A stretch of 64,000 bases of DNA from Streptomyces sp. DH41 (GTDB taxonomy: Bacteria > Actinomycetota > Actinomycetes > Streptomycetales > Streptomycetaceae), in contig NZ_JARVKY010000029.1 of the NCBI RefSeq assembly GCF_029813785.1, positions 1-64,000 on the forward strand, given 5' to 3'. Positions 8,530 through 15,495 of this stretch are shown piece by piece; the stretch's first letter is position 1; each line of letters begins with the position of its first letter. The translations under genes and the position numbers were made by a program. Under the pieces are notes generated by a model. The model had not been told where the DNA came from. It saw nothing but the letters and a program-made list of their open reading frames with translations, and did no database searches.

Positions 8530-9470
8530 CCCGGCACTCCTTGTCCGGCGTGGTCCACGTCCCTCAGCCGTGCCGTGGTGAGGGACGCCGCGAACGCCGC
8601 CATCAGGGTGGAGTGGTAGCAGTCGGTGAAGTCGTAGGGGGCGGCGCCGTCGGTGGATCCGGCGGCGTCCTGGATGGCGCCCTCTTCGGGGATCGCACCG
8701 GACGCGTGCTGTGCCGCCGCGACGCGCTGCCAGGCGTCCTCCAGGACGACCGGTTCGGGCGGGCGCGGCAGGCTCGCCGCCACGGCCAGCAACTCGCAGC
8801 TCAGGTCCCACATCCGTGCCTCCAGGCAGGTGTCGAGCCAGGGCGGCAGCCAGTGCAGCAGGTAGTCCGCCAGATCCGGCGGTACCCCTTGGGCGGTGCG
8901 TCCCCATTCGGTGAGGTGGAAGACGACGTGGGTGAGCGCGTAGCCGGCCGCGCGTTCGAAGGTCCAGGGTTCCGGCAGGCCGCCCAGCCAGGTGCGGCCG
9001 AGCGCCTGCGGTACCCGGCCGTGCGGGCTCAGGCCGCTGCGCCGCTCGGCCTCGATGACACCGAGCCGGCGGGTGGGGTACTGCTCGGTCAGCCGCCAGC
9101 CGCGGGTGCGGGCCACCACGGCGGCGCACTCCTCGTACCCGGTGTGCCGGTGACCGGCCGAGGCGAAGGCCGCGTACACCTCCAGCGGATAGGTGGCGAA
9201 GGGCTCCAGCGACTGCATCAACAGGAACAGTTCGCCCCGGCGGGTCTGTTGCCAGGCGAAGTCCAGCAGGCTGGACACGCGGGTGTGGAGCGGGTCCGAC
9301 GGCGGGGTGCGCGCGGACACGGAGGCGCAGACCTGTGCGAGCTCGCCCAGGGGTTTCCAGGTGCTGTTCACCTGGCCGTCGGCGGCCAGGGCGTCGTCGC
9401 CGAGGGCGAAGCGGTCGCGGTGGGCCCACACCCAGGCCAGGGCGGCCTCCTCGACCTTCCGGACGCTCAC
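8526..9470 (-). CDS. unrecognised protein, tandem paralogue 2 of the peptide operon
   Basis: A 314-residue paralogue of the gene that follows it. It keeps AWVWAHRD, WKPLGELA, YPTRRLG, WLGGLPEPWT, THVVFHLTEWG (His181, His185), ADYLLHWLPPWLD, SLPRP and CYHSTLMAAFA (Tyr285, His286). The GTG start at 9470 overlaps the stop of the gene before it (GTGA) and has no ribosome binding site of its own, so its translation depends on coupling. Two diverged copies next to each other suggest a heterodimer or two successive steps on one substrate. No function can be named from sequence. Confidence 0.8.
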   Translation of the reverse strand: MSVRKVEEAALAWVWAHRDRFALGDDALAADGQVNSTWKPLGELAQVCASVSARTPPSDPLHTRVSSLLDFAWQQTRRGELFLLMQSLEPFATYPLEVYAAFASAGHRHTGYEECAAVVARTRGWRLTEQYPTRRLGVIEAERRSGLSPHGRVPQALGRTWLGGLPEPWTFERAAGYALTHVVFHLTEWGRTAQGVPPDLADYLLHWLPPWLDTCLEARMWDLSCELLAVAASLPRPPEPVVLEDAWQRVAAAQHASGAIPEEGAIQDAAGSTDGAAPYDFTDCYHSTLMAAFAASLTTARLRDVDHAGQGVPG

Positions 9471-10174
9471 AGGAGCACTGCGGCCGGCATCAGCCGGACC
9501 GCCTCCAGTTGCAGGGCCACCCGCGGGTCGTTGCCGCCCATGAGCCGTACGAAGTCGAGTCCGGCCTCGAGACCGAGGGTGTCGGGCACGCCGTCCAGGA
9601 GGGTGAGCCAGCGCCCGGCTCCGGCCGCCTGCTGCCAGTCGCGGCGGCGTACCGCACGCACGAAACCGCGGGCGACATCCACCGGACGGCGCCGGGCCGC
9701 ACGGGCCACCGCGCACTCCTCGCCGGGCAGTGCGAGCGGGGCGAGTACGGCGAGTTGGTGGGTCAGGAACTGCCAGCCCGCCTCGTCGAGCCAGTCGGCG
9801 CCGGGTTCGGCGACCGGGTCGTCGTCGAGCGGGTGGGTCAGGGGTTCTTCGAGCCGACGCAGGGCACGGACCATGGCCCAGTGGCTCCATACGACGGTGG
9901 GGGCCGCGTCGGCGCGCGGCGGATGGGCCGCCACGGCGTCCTTGAACACCGTCAGTCGTCCGGGTTCGGGCGGAACGCCCATCAGGGCGGTGGGCAACAG
10001 CGCGTCGGCGCCCAGGACCCGTACCGCCGCGACGGCGACGCCTTCGCCCGCGCCGCTTTCCGCCAGGGTGCCCCCCGCTCGCACGTGGTCTCCGCTCCGA
10101 AGAGCGGAGACCACGTCGGAAGCGAGGTCCAGCACCGTCCCCTGGAGAAGGGCCGACGTGCTCGACTGCTCCAT
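9467..10174 (-). CDS. unrecognised 235-residue protein of the peptide operon
   Basis: A 235-residue soluble protein, mostly Ala/Leu/Val-rich helices with several Trp. It has no recognisable catalytic motif. It shares a loose helical style, but no clear alignment, with the two larger proteins downstream. The start at 10174 has GGGAG seven bases upstream. It sits 21 bases after the small peptide gene and overlaps the following gene by GTGA, so it is part of the same transcript. It could be a peptide-binding partner or adaptor; this is only inferred from position. Confidence 0.75.
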   Translation of the reverse strand: MEQSSTSALLQGTVLDLASDVVSALRSGDHVRAGGTLAESGAGEGVAVAAVRVLGADALLPTALMGVPPEPGRLTVFKDAVAAHPPRADAAPTVVWSHWAMVRALRRLEEPLTHPLDDDPVAEPGADWLDEAGWQFLTHQLAVLAPLALPGEECAVARAARRRPVDVARGFVRAVRRRDWQQAAGAGRWLTLLDGVPDTLGLEAGLDFVRLMGGNDPRVALQLEAVRLMPAAVLL

Positions 10175-10195
10175 CTCGATACTCCCGTCGGTCCG

Positions 10196-10381
10196 TCAGC
10201 CCTTCTTCGGGCGCGGGGTCGGCGGCGAAAGCAGCAGCTTGCCGCCTCCGGCCTGGAGGGCCAGCGCGGCGCACTCGCGGCTGTCGCGGAAGACTCCGTC
10301 GGGCTCGGCGGGGTTCAGTGCCGCTTCGATGTCGATGTTCTCGGTGCGGACTTCCTCGAGCACCTTGTCCTTGGAAGGCAT
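10196..10381 (-). CDS. 61-residue small peptide, candidate precursor peptide
   Basis: A 61-residue peptide beginning MPSKDKVLEEVRTENIDIEA. The N-terminal half is acidic and helical, as in a leader peptide. The C-terminal part (about 35-61) has a single Cys (Cys37), an AAL-AL hydrophobic stretch, a GGG turn at 45-47 and a Pro/Lys-rich tail ending PRPKKG. GGGAG lies eight bases before the ATG. It opens a five-gene operon of unknown proteins ending with a serine hydrolase. This size and position are typical of a RiPP precursor, but no known RiPP maturase (YcaO, LanB/LanM, radical SAM) is present, so the class is unknown. It could instead be a small regulatory protein. Confidence 0.7.
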   Translation of the reverse strand: MPSKDKVLEEVRTENIDIEAALNPAEPDGVFRDSRECAALALQAGGGKLLLSPPTPRPKKG

Positions 10382-10518
10382 TTCACCATCTCCCTCTGGT
10401 AGCCAATGGCCTTCACACCACAGGTGTCCGGGAAGCCACAAAACATTCCTCTCTTCTCAAATTCCTCGTGAGATTACTTTTTCAACAAAACGGACACGGG
10501 TGCCTTCTTGCTCCTGTT
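10382..10518 (-). promoter_or_regulatory. AT-rich promoter region of the peptide operon
   Basis: The 137 bases between the methyltransferase stop and the peptide start are strikingly AT-rich for this chromosome, especially about 10440-10500, where TTGAAA and TTTTTCAAC-type stretches occur. An independent promoter for the peptide gene is likely. The exact -35/-10 pair cannot be fixed by eye. Confidence 0.45.
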
Positions 10519-11154
10519 TCACAGGCGCCGCAGGCGCCACACGTTGTCCTCGCGGAAGCCTTCGACGCCCTGAGGCGAGGCGCTCGGCCGGCGGACGGTC
10601 TCCTTGACCTCGATGGTCCATTCGCCGTGCGGCAGGGCGAGTTCGGCGAGGACCCCGTCCAGGGTGGGGAAGACGGCGTCGAAGGGAGGGTCGGTCTGCC
10701 AGGACGGCCACCCGGCGTGCAGGACGAGCAGCAGGGTTCCGCCGTCCGCGACGGCCCGCGCGGCGTCGCGCAGGACGGCCTGCTGGTCGAGTGCGACCGG
10801 GGACTGCAGATAGTGGGCGCTCACCAGGTCGAACGAGCCCTCGGGAAATGACCGGCCCAGCTCGTGGCGTTCCCAGGAGACGCGGTCGCCGACCCCGGCG
10901 TCGGCGGCGTGCCCGGCGGCGCGTTCGAGCGCGGTGCCGGAGATGTCCACGCCGGTGACCCGCCAGCCCCGCGAGGCCAGCCACACGGCGTCCGCCCCCT
11001 CGCCGCAGCCGAGGTCCAGCGCGGTGCCGGGGGCGAGGTCACTCGCCTCACGGACCAGCAGGTCGTTGGGCCGGCCGCTCCAGACCCGGTCGGTGTCGCG
11101 GTAGCGGTTTTCCCAGAACTCCGCCGCGGGAGCCGGCTCGGGCATGTCGGTCAT
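10519..11154 (-). CDS. class I SAM-dependent methyltransferase
   Basis: A 211-residue Rossmann-fold methyltransferase. Motif I is ALDLGCGEGADAVWLA, the ribose-binding acidic residue lies in VTGVDIS, and the FDLVSAHYLQSP stretch is the post-II region. It resembles small TehB/UbiE-like enzymes that act on small molecules. AGGAGG lies six bases before the ATG at 11154. It is on the same strand as, and directly upstream of, the small-peptide operon, but separated by 137 bases with a likely promoter. A role in modifying that product is possible, not shown. Confidence 0.88.
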   Translation of the reverse strand: MTDMPEPAPAAEFWENRYRDTDRVWSGRPNDLLVREASDLAPGTALDLGCGEGADAVWLASRGWRVTGVDISGTALERAAGHAADAGVGDRVSWERHELGRSFPEGSFDLVSAHYLQSPVALDQQAVLRDAARAVADGGTLLLVLHAGWPSWQTDPPFDAVFPTLDGVLAELALPHGEWTIEVKETVRRPSASPQGVEGFREDNVWRLRRL

Positions 11155-11263
11155 GGTGCCTCCTGGAGAGGGACGGGACGGACGGATCGTCCGCTCGGCA
11201 GCGCGCGACGACCGCGCCACCTGTGCGCAGGCTGCACCGGCCGGAGCCAGGACGACAAAATAC

Positions 11264-11280
11264 TTTGCCGGTTCGGCAAA
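11264..11280. promoter_or_regulatory. inverted repeat upstream of the methyltransferase gene
   Basis: TTTGCCG and its exact complement CGGCAAA flank a 3-base spacer about 110 bases upstream of the methyltransferase start, next to an AT-rich AAAATAC patch. This looks like a repressor site or promoter element in the only gap between the methyltransferase and channel genes. Confidence 0.45.
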
Positions 11281-11351
11281 CCCGGTGCTCACCACCGTCC
11301 GGTCCGACCGGCCCGTCCGGCCTGGCCGGCCCGTCCTCCCCATCCGACGCG

Positions 11352-12353
11352 TCAGCGCGTCAGGGCGCCGTCCTCGGGCTCGGGAGCGTCCGTGCGCACC
11401 CATACCGTCCGCTGCGGGAAGGGGATGTCGATGCCCGCCTCGTCCAGGGCGTCCTTGACCCGGCGACGCAGCTCGCGGGTGATACCCCACTGCTGGAGCG
11501 GCACGGTCTTGACGGCCAGACGCACCAGGACGCCGTCGGCGTCCAGGGACTGCACCCCCCACACCGCGGGGTCCTCGAGCAGGAGGTCCGTGAAGTCCGG
11601 TTCCTGGCGCAGGGCGCGGCCGGTGTCCTCCAGCACGCGGTAGACCGTGTCGAGGTTCGCGTCGTAGGCCACGGCGACGTCCAGGACGGCACGCGCCCAT
11701 TCCTGGCTGTCGTTGCGGACCCGCAGGATCTCACCGTTGCGGATGTGCCACAGGCCGCCGTTGAGGTCGCGTACGTGCGTCAGCCGCAGCCCGACGTGCT
11801 CCACCTCGCCGACGGCCTCACCGAGGTCGACCGAGTCGCCGACGCCGTACTGGTCCTCGACCATGATGAGCAGGCCGGACAGGTAGTCGGCGACCAGGCT
11901 CTGGGCGCCGAAACCGATCGCCAGACCCACTACTCCGGCGCTGGCCAGCAGCGGGCCGAGCGCGATGCCGACCTGGTCGAGCACCATGGCCACACCGACC
12001 ATGAACAGCACGATGGTCACGGCGCTGCTGAGTACCGAGCCGATCGTGCGAGCCCGCTGTTCACGGCGCTGTTTCGCCCGGGACCGGTCGCGGTGCAGTA
12101 CGGCGGCACCTCGCCCCGACCGCCGGGGCCGGCTGCGCTCGGACTCACCGGCCGGCGGCTCCAGCACTCGCTGGACGACCCGGGTGATGGCCCGCTTGGC
12201 CACCGCGCGCACCACCAGCAGGATGACGACGATGAGCGCGATGCGCAGCGGTATCCCGATCAGTGCCGTGGTGTGGTCGCCGATCCAGTCCGACCACGAG
12301 GCCGCCAACCGCGGGTCGGTGGCCGGGCCGAAGGGCGGGGAGGTGTGCGACAT
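11352..12353 (-). CDS. MscS-family mechanosensitive ion channel
   Basis: A 333-residue small-conductance mechanosensitive channel. There are three N-terminal membrane segments (about residues 28-50, 105-127 and 133-152), the last being the Gly/Ala-rich pore helix GLAIGFGAQSLVADYLSGL. A beta-type cytoplasmic domain follows (MVEDQYGVGDSVDLGEAVGEVEHVGLRLTHVRDLNG). A basic, Arg-rich insertion of about 40 residues separates the first two segments. It would release osmolytes on hypo-osmotic shock. It stands alone on the minus strand. Confidence 0.92.
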   Translation of the reverse strand: MSHTSPPFGPATDPRLAASWSDWIGDHTTALIGIPLRIALIVVILLVVRAVAKRAITRVVQRVLEPPAGESERSRPRRSGRGAAVLHRDRSRAKQRREQRARTIGSVLSSAVTIVLFMVGVAMVLDQVGIALGPLLASAGVVGLAIGFGAQSLVADYLSGLLIMVEDQYGVGDSVDLGEAVGEVEHVGLRLTHVRDLNGGLWHIRNGEILRVRNDSQEWARAVLDVAVAYDANLDTVYRVLEDTGRALRQEPDFTDLLLEDPAVWGVQSLDADGVLVRLAVKTVPLQQWGITRELRRRVKDALDEAGIDIPFPQRTVWVRTDAPEPEDGALTR

Positions 12354-12578
12354 CGGCTCAAGTGCTCCGTTCCTCGGGGATGACGTCTCTGCCGTCGGGG
12401 CCGCCTACCCACGGACGGCTCGAGCATGACGCCCGGTGCGTTTCGGCGCTCTCGTCATGTTTTTCCCGTCCGTCCCCTATGTCGGACGGTTGCGCCATCT
12501 TCACTCGGGTCCGGCCCATCACCGGCGCCGGCCCGGGCACCCGTGAGGGGTCGTCCACAGCGGAGGGGGACCTGCGGC

Positions 12579-12797
12579 GTGGTTACCGTTGTTGCCGTCC
12601 TACTACTGCCCGGAGTGGGGCTGCTGTTGTTCACCATGACGTGCCTGGAGGACCGGCTTTTCGGCGATCCGGGCCCGGCCAGGCACGCCCGGCGCCGGCA
12701 TCTGCGTCTCATTCCGGGCGGCAGAACCGGGGAGGCTCCGCCGGGCGCGAGCCGGAAACCGGCCGGACACCGGTCATCCGGCCGCGACGCCGCCTGA
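12579..12797 (+). CDS. small single-span membrane protein
   Basis: A 72-residue protein with one N-terminal hydrophobic helix (VVTVVAVLLLPGVGLLLFTM) followed by LEDRLFGDP and a basic tail. The GTG at 12579 has GGAGGGGG about nine bases upstream, which decides the start. Similar short membrane proteins are common in streptomycetes; the function is unknown. Confidence 0.65.
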   Translation: MVTVVAVLLLPGVGLLLFTMTCLEDRLFGDPGPARHARRRHLRLIPGGRTGEAPPGASRKPAGHRSSGRDAA

Positions 12798-12800
12798 GGC

Positions 12801-12875
12801 CCGGCCTGTCGGCACGGCACCCCTGGCCGGTCGGCACGGCCCCCTGGCTGGTCGGCACGGCCCCTGCCCGGTCCG
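12801..12875. repeat. imperfect 21-22 base tandem repeat
   Basis: The core TCGGCACGGC occurs at 12809, 12831 and 12852 within near-identical CCTGG(C/T)(C/T)GGTCGGCACGG units. It lies between the small membrane protein gene and the convergent sigma factor gene. No gene was seen in the rest of 12876-13022. Confidence 0.6.
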
Positions 12876-13022
12876 CGGGCGCCGGCCGCGGCGCCCGGAC
12901 CGCCAGGTGGGCCACCGGGGCCGCGGCGAGCAGCGGTCCGGCGATATCACCGGCGTGGTACATGGTCTGCGCGCACTGCCGGGCCTGGTCGACGGGCCGT
13001 GGATGTGTACGATCGCCGGGCG

Positions 13023-13649
13023 CTACGGGGCGGCCTCCGGGACATCGGCCTCCCGCAGCCGATCGCCGAGTCGGCGCAGCCCGCGGCGGGCGTGGCTCTT
13101 CACCGTGCCGAGGGGCCAGCCGGTCAGCCGGGCGATCTGGGTGTGCGTCAGGTCGTCGTAGAAGGCGAGGCCGAGGACCCTGCGCTGCGGTGCGGGGAGC
13201 CGCGCCAGTTCCTGGCCGAGGATCACCCGGTCGAGTACGGCTTCCGGCCGGACGGCCGGATCGTACGGGGTTCGCGCGAGCCGGGCGCCGGCCGCCGCGA
13301 CGAGGTCGGCGCGCCGTGTGCGGGCGATCAGCGCGTCGGCGATCTTGCGGCGGGCGATGCCGACCAGCCAGCCCGCCAGTACGCCCCGCGCGGGCACGAA
13401 GGTGTGCCGGCCCCGCCATGCGGCCAGGAAGACCATCTGGGTGACGTCCTCCGCCTCCCGCGCGTCGCCCAGCGCCCGGTGCGCCAGCGTGAACACGAGG
13501 CCGCTCCACCGGTGGTGGGCGGCCACCAGGCAGGCCTCCTCGCCGCGCGCGAAACCCTCGGCCAGTTCCTCGTCGGCGAGCGGCTCCCCGGCCGCCGGCG
13601 AGCAGGACGGAGCGGGGGTGGGCCGCCCGCGGGGCCACTGTGCGGTCAT
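13023..13649 (-). CDS. ECF-type RNA polymerase sigma factor
   Basis: A 208-residue sigma-70 family protein with region 2 (EGFARGEEACLVAAHHRWSG through EAEDVTQMVFLAAWRG) and region 4 ending in a helix-turn-helix (LTHTQIARLTGWPLGTVKSHARRGLRRL). It is transcribed divergently from a LitR-type MerR regulator. This is the arrangement of LitS/LitR, where light-relieved LitR controls the LitS sigma factor that switches on photoprotective genes. The ATG at 13649 has AAGGAG twelve bases upstream, rather far, so a slightly different start is possible. No anti-sigma gene is adjacent. Confidence 0.88.
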   Translation of the reverse strand: MTAQWPRGRPTPAPSCSPAAGEPLADEELAEGFARGEEACLVAAHHRWSGLVFTLAHRALGDAREAEDVTQMVFLAAWRGRHTFVPARGVLAGWLVGIARRKIADALIARTRRADLVAAAGARLARTPYDPAVRPEAVLDRVILGQELARLPAPQRRVLGLAFYDDLTHTQIARLTGWPLGTVKSHARRGLRRLGDRLREADVPEAAP

Positions 13650-13802
13650 GATGGCTGCTGCTCCTTCACCAGTCGGCCGGGGTCCGGCCGGCCCGGCCGC
13701 CGCGGACGCCTCCGGCCGCCCCAGCCTGGGCAGGGCGGTCGAGGACGGGCAACTCGCAGCGTTTGTGCGTCGTATGGTGAGGAGGTGCCTGAAGGGGATG
13801 AA
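13650..13802. promoter_or_regulatory. divergent promoter region between ECF sigma and LitR-type genes
   Basis: This 153-base region is the only space for both promoters. By analogy with LitR/CarH systems it should hold the LitR operator. I did not find a long perfect inverted repeat by eye. Confidence 0.45.
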
Positions 13803-15029
13803 GTGAACGGCGGGGATGGCGAGGACGGCGTGTGCCCGGACCCGGCGGACGACGCCGGTGTCACGACCGGCGCCCTGGCACGCCGGCTCGGTGTGTCGCC
13901 GACGACGGTCAGATCGTGGGACCGGCGCTACGGGCTGGGTCCGGCCGACCGGGAGGACGGCCGGCACCGGCGCTGGCGGACGGCGGACATCGCCGTGCTG
14001 GAGGAGATGTGCCGGCTGACCGCGGCCGGGGTGGCGCCTGCCGAGGCCGCGCGCGCCGCGAGGACCGGGACGGGGCGGGGACGGACCGGGGCGCTCCCGG
14101 GCCGGGGCGCGCCGTCGACGCCGGGGGACGGATCCTCGACGGCCGGCTCGGCGCCACCGACGGACGGGTTCGCGGCCCCGACGCCAGGTCTCCCGCTCTC
14201 GACACCCGCAGCCACAGCCACAGCCACAGCCACAGCACCGACGGCGGACATTCCCTCCCAGTCCCGGCCCCCGGGCTCCCCCTCCCCGACCCCGGGCGTT
14301 CCGTCGCAGGCGCCCGGCGGCGCCCGTGCCGGTGGGAGTGGTCTGCCGCTCGGCGACGTGCGCCACGAGGCACGCGGGGTCGCCCGTGCCTCGGTACGGC
14401 TGGACTCGCCGGCGGTGCAGCAGCTGCTGAACACTTTCGTCCGGGACCACGGCGTCGTCGCCGCGTGGGAGGACGTGATGATGCCGACGCTGCACGCTGT
14501 GGGCCGTAAGTGGCAGTCCAGCGGCGACCGTTACGTGGAGGTCGAGCACCTGCTGTCCTGGCACGTCTCCACCGCGCTGCGCAGCACGCCGCTGCTCCGG
14601 CCCTGCCCGCGGCCGCCGTCCGAGGCGGCACCCGTGCTGCTCGCCTGCCTCCCCGACGAGCAGCACACCCTGCCGATCGAAGCGCTCGACGCGGCGCTGC
14701 GCGAGCGGGGCACGGCCACGCGGATGCTGGGCGCCGCCGTACCGGTCCGGGCGCTGACCGCCGCCGTGCGCCGCACGGGACCGGGAGCCGTCGTGCTGTG
14801 GTCCCAGACACGGTCCACGGCCAGTTCGCCCCTCGCCCGGCACCTCGCCGACACGCGGTGGGGCGTCAAGGGGGCCCGGCTCGGCCCCGTCGTCCTGGCC
14901 GCCGGTCCGGGGTGGGGGCACCGGGCGCCACCGGGACTGCTGCGGCCCCGCGAACTGGCCGAGGCACTGGCGATGCTGTCCCGGGCGGAAGCACGCACGA
15001 TTCACGCAGGGAGATCCGATGAACACTGA
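13803..15029 (+). CDS. LitR/CarH-type MerR regulator with B12-binding-like domain
   Basis: A 408-residue regulator. A MerR helix-turn-helix occupies about residues 20-85 (VTTGALARRLGVSPTTVRSWDRRYGL). A long low-complexity Pro/Ala/Thr/Ser linker spans about 88-180. The cobalamin light-sensing module follows: the cap with Trp237 and Glu248-His249 (the W...EH motif of CarH, with one extra residue), then the B12 fold with EQH (His288), which matches the DxH lower axial ligand. A B12-based photoreceptor that represses in the dark is the natural reading. The start at 13803 follows AAGGGG; an in-frame GTG at 13785 is also possible. Its last 11 bases overlap the next gene. Confidence 0.87.
   Translation: MNGGDGEDGVCPDPADDAGVTTGALARRLGVSPTTVRSWDRRYGLGPADREDGRHRRWRTADIAVLEEMCRLTAAGVAPAEAARAARTGTGRGRTGALPGRGAPSTPGDGSSTAGSAPPTDGFAAPTPGLPLSTPAATATATATAPTADIPSQSRPPGSPSPTPGVPSQAPGGARAGGSGLPLGDVRHEARGVARASVRLDSPAVQQLLNTFVRDHGVVAAWEDVMMPTLHAVGRKWQSSGDRYVEVEHLLSWHVSTALRSTPLLRPCPRPPSEAAPVLLACLPDEQHTLPIEALDAALRERGTATRMLGAAVPVRALTAAVRRTGPGAVVLWSQTRSTASSPLARHLADTRWGVKGARLGPVVLAAGPGWGHRAPPGLLRPRELAEALAMLSRAEARTIHAGRSDEH
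14209..14237. repeat. CAGCCA hexanucleotide microsatellite within the regulator linker
   Basis: Four perfect CAGCCA units and a partial fifth encode the alternating Ala-Thr run in the linker between the DNA-binding and light-sensing domains. The unit is a multiple of three, so slippage would change linker length without a frameshift. Confidence 0.7.
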
Positions 15030-15486
15030 GGAACGGCGCGGCACGGACGCGGCGGACACGGACACGGACGCGGAGTTCGTGAGGTTCTGGCAGGAGCGCC
15101 GGCTGTGCTTCCTGTCGACGCAACGCGTCGACGGGACCCCGCACCTGGTCCCGGTCGGGGTGACCTACGACCACGCCACCCGTACGGCACGCGTCATCAC
15201 CGGCGGGGCCACCGCGAAGGCGCGCAACGTCCGGCGGGCCGAGCGCCCCGTCGTCGCCGTGAGCCAGGTGGACGGCAGGAACTGGTCCACCCTCGAGGGC
15301 GTCGCGACCGTGCGCGACGACGCCGAGGCGGTCCGCGACGCGGAGGCCCGGTACGCGGCCCGCTACCGGCAGCCCCGGGCGAACCCGGAGCGGGTCGTCA
15401 TAGAGATCGCCGTCCGGCGTTTTCTGGGCACGGTGCGTCCCCTCGCACCCTCCAGGGACGGTGCCCCTGGAGGCCTCGAAGGGTGA
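15019..15486 (+). CDS. PPOX-class split-barrel (F420/flavin-dependent) oxidoreductase
   Basis: A 155-residue pyridoxamine-phosphate-oxidase-like protein: RRLCFLSTQRVDGTPHLVPVGV and KARNVRRAERPVVAVSQVDG match the TIGR03668-type, F420-binding branch. The ATG at 15019 lies within the end of the LitR-type gene and has AGGGAGA upstream, so it is co-transcribed with and coupled to that regulator. It may reduce or sequester a flavin, heme or tetrapyrrole-like compound; this is inferred from the family. A photoprotective role is suggested only by context. Confidence 0.82.
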   Translation: MNTEERRGTDAADTDTDAEFVRFWQERRLCFLSTQRVDGTPHLVPVGVTYDHATRTARVITGGATAKARNVRRAERPVVAVSQVDGRNWSTLEGVATVRDDAEAVRDAEARYAARYRQPRANPERVVIEIAVRRFLGTVRPLAPSRDGAPGGLEG

Positions 15487-15495
15487 GCCCACCGG

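Noticed and set aside
12999..15065. A minus-strand reading frame of about 680 codons across the sigma factor and LitR-type genes
   Set aside because: Only its last 208 codons encode a protein-like sequence (the sigma factor); the rest is Arg/Pro/Gly-rich sequence opposite the LitR-type gene, a GC-composition artefact.
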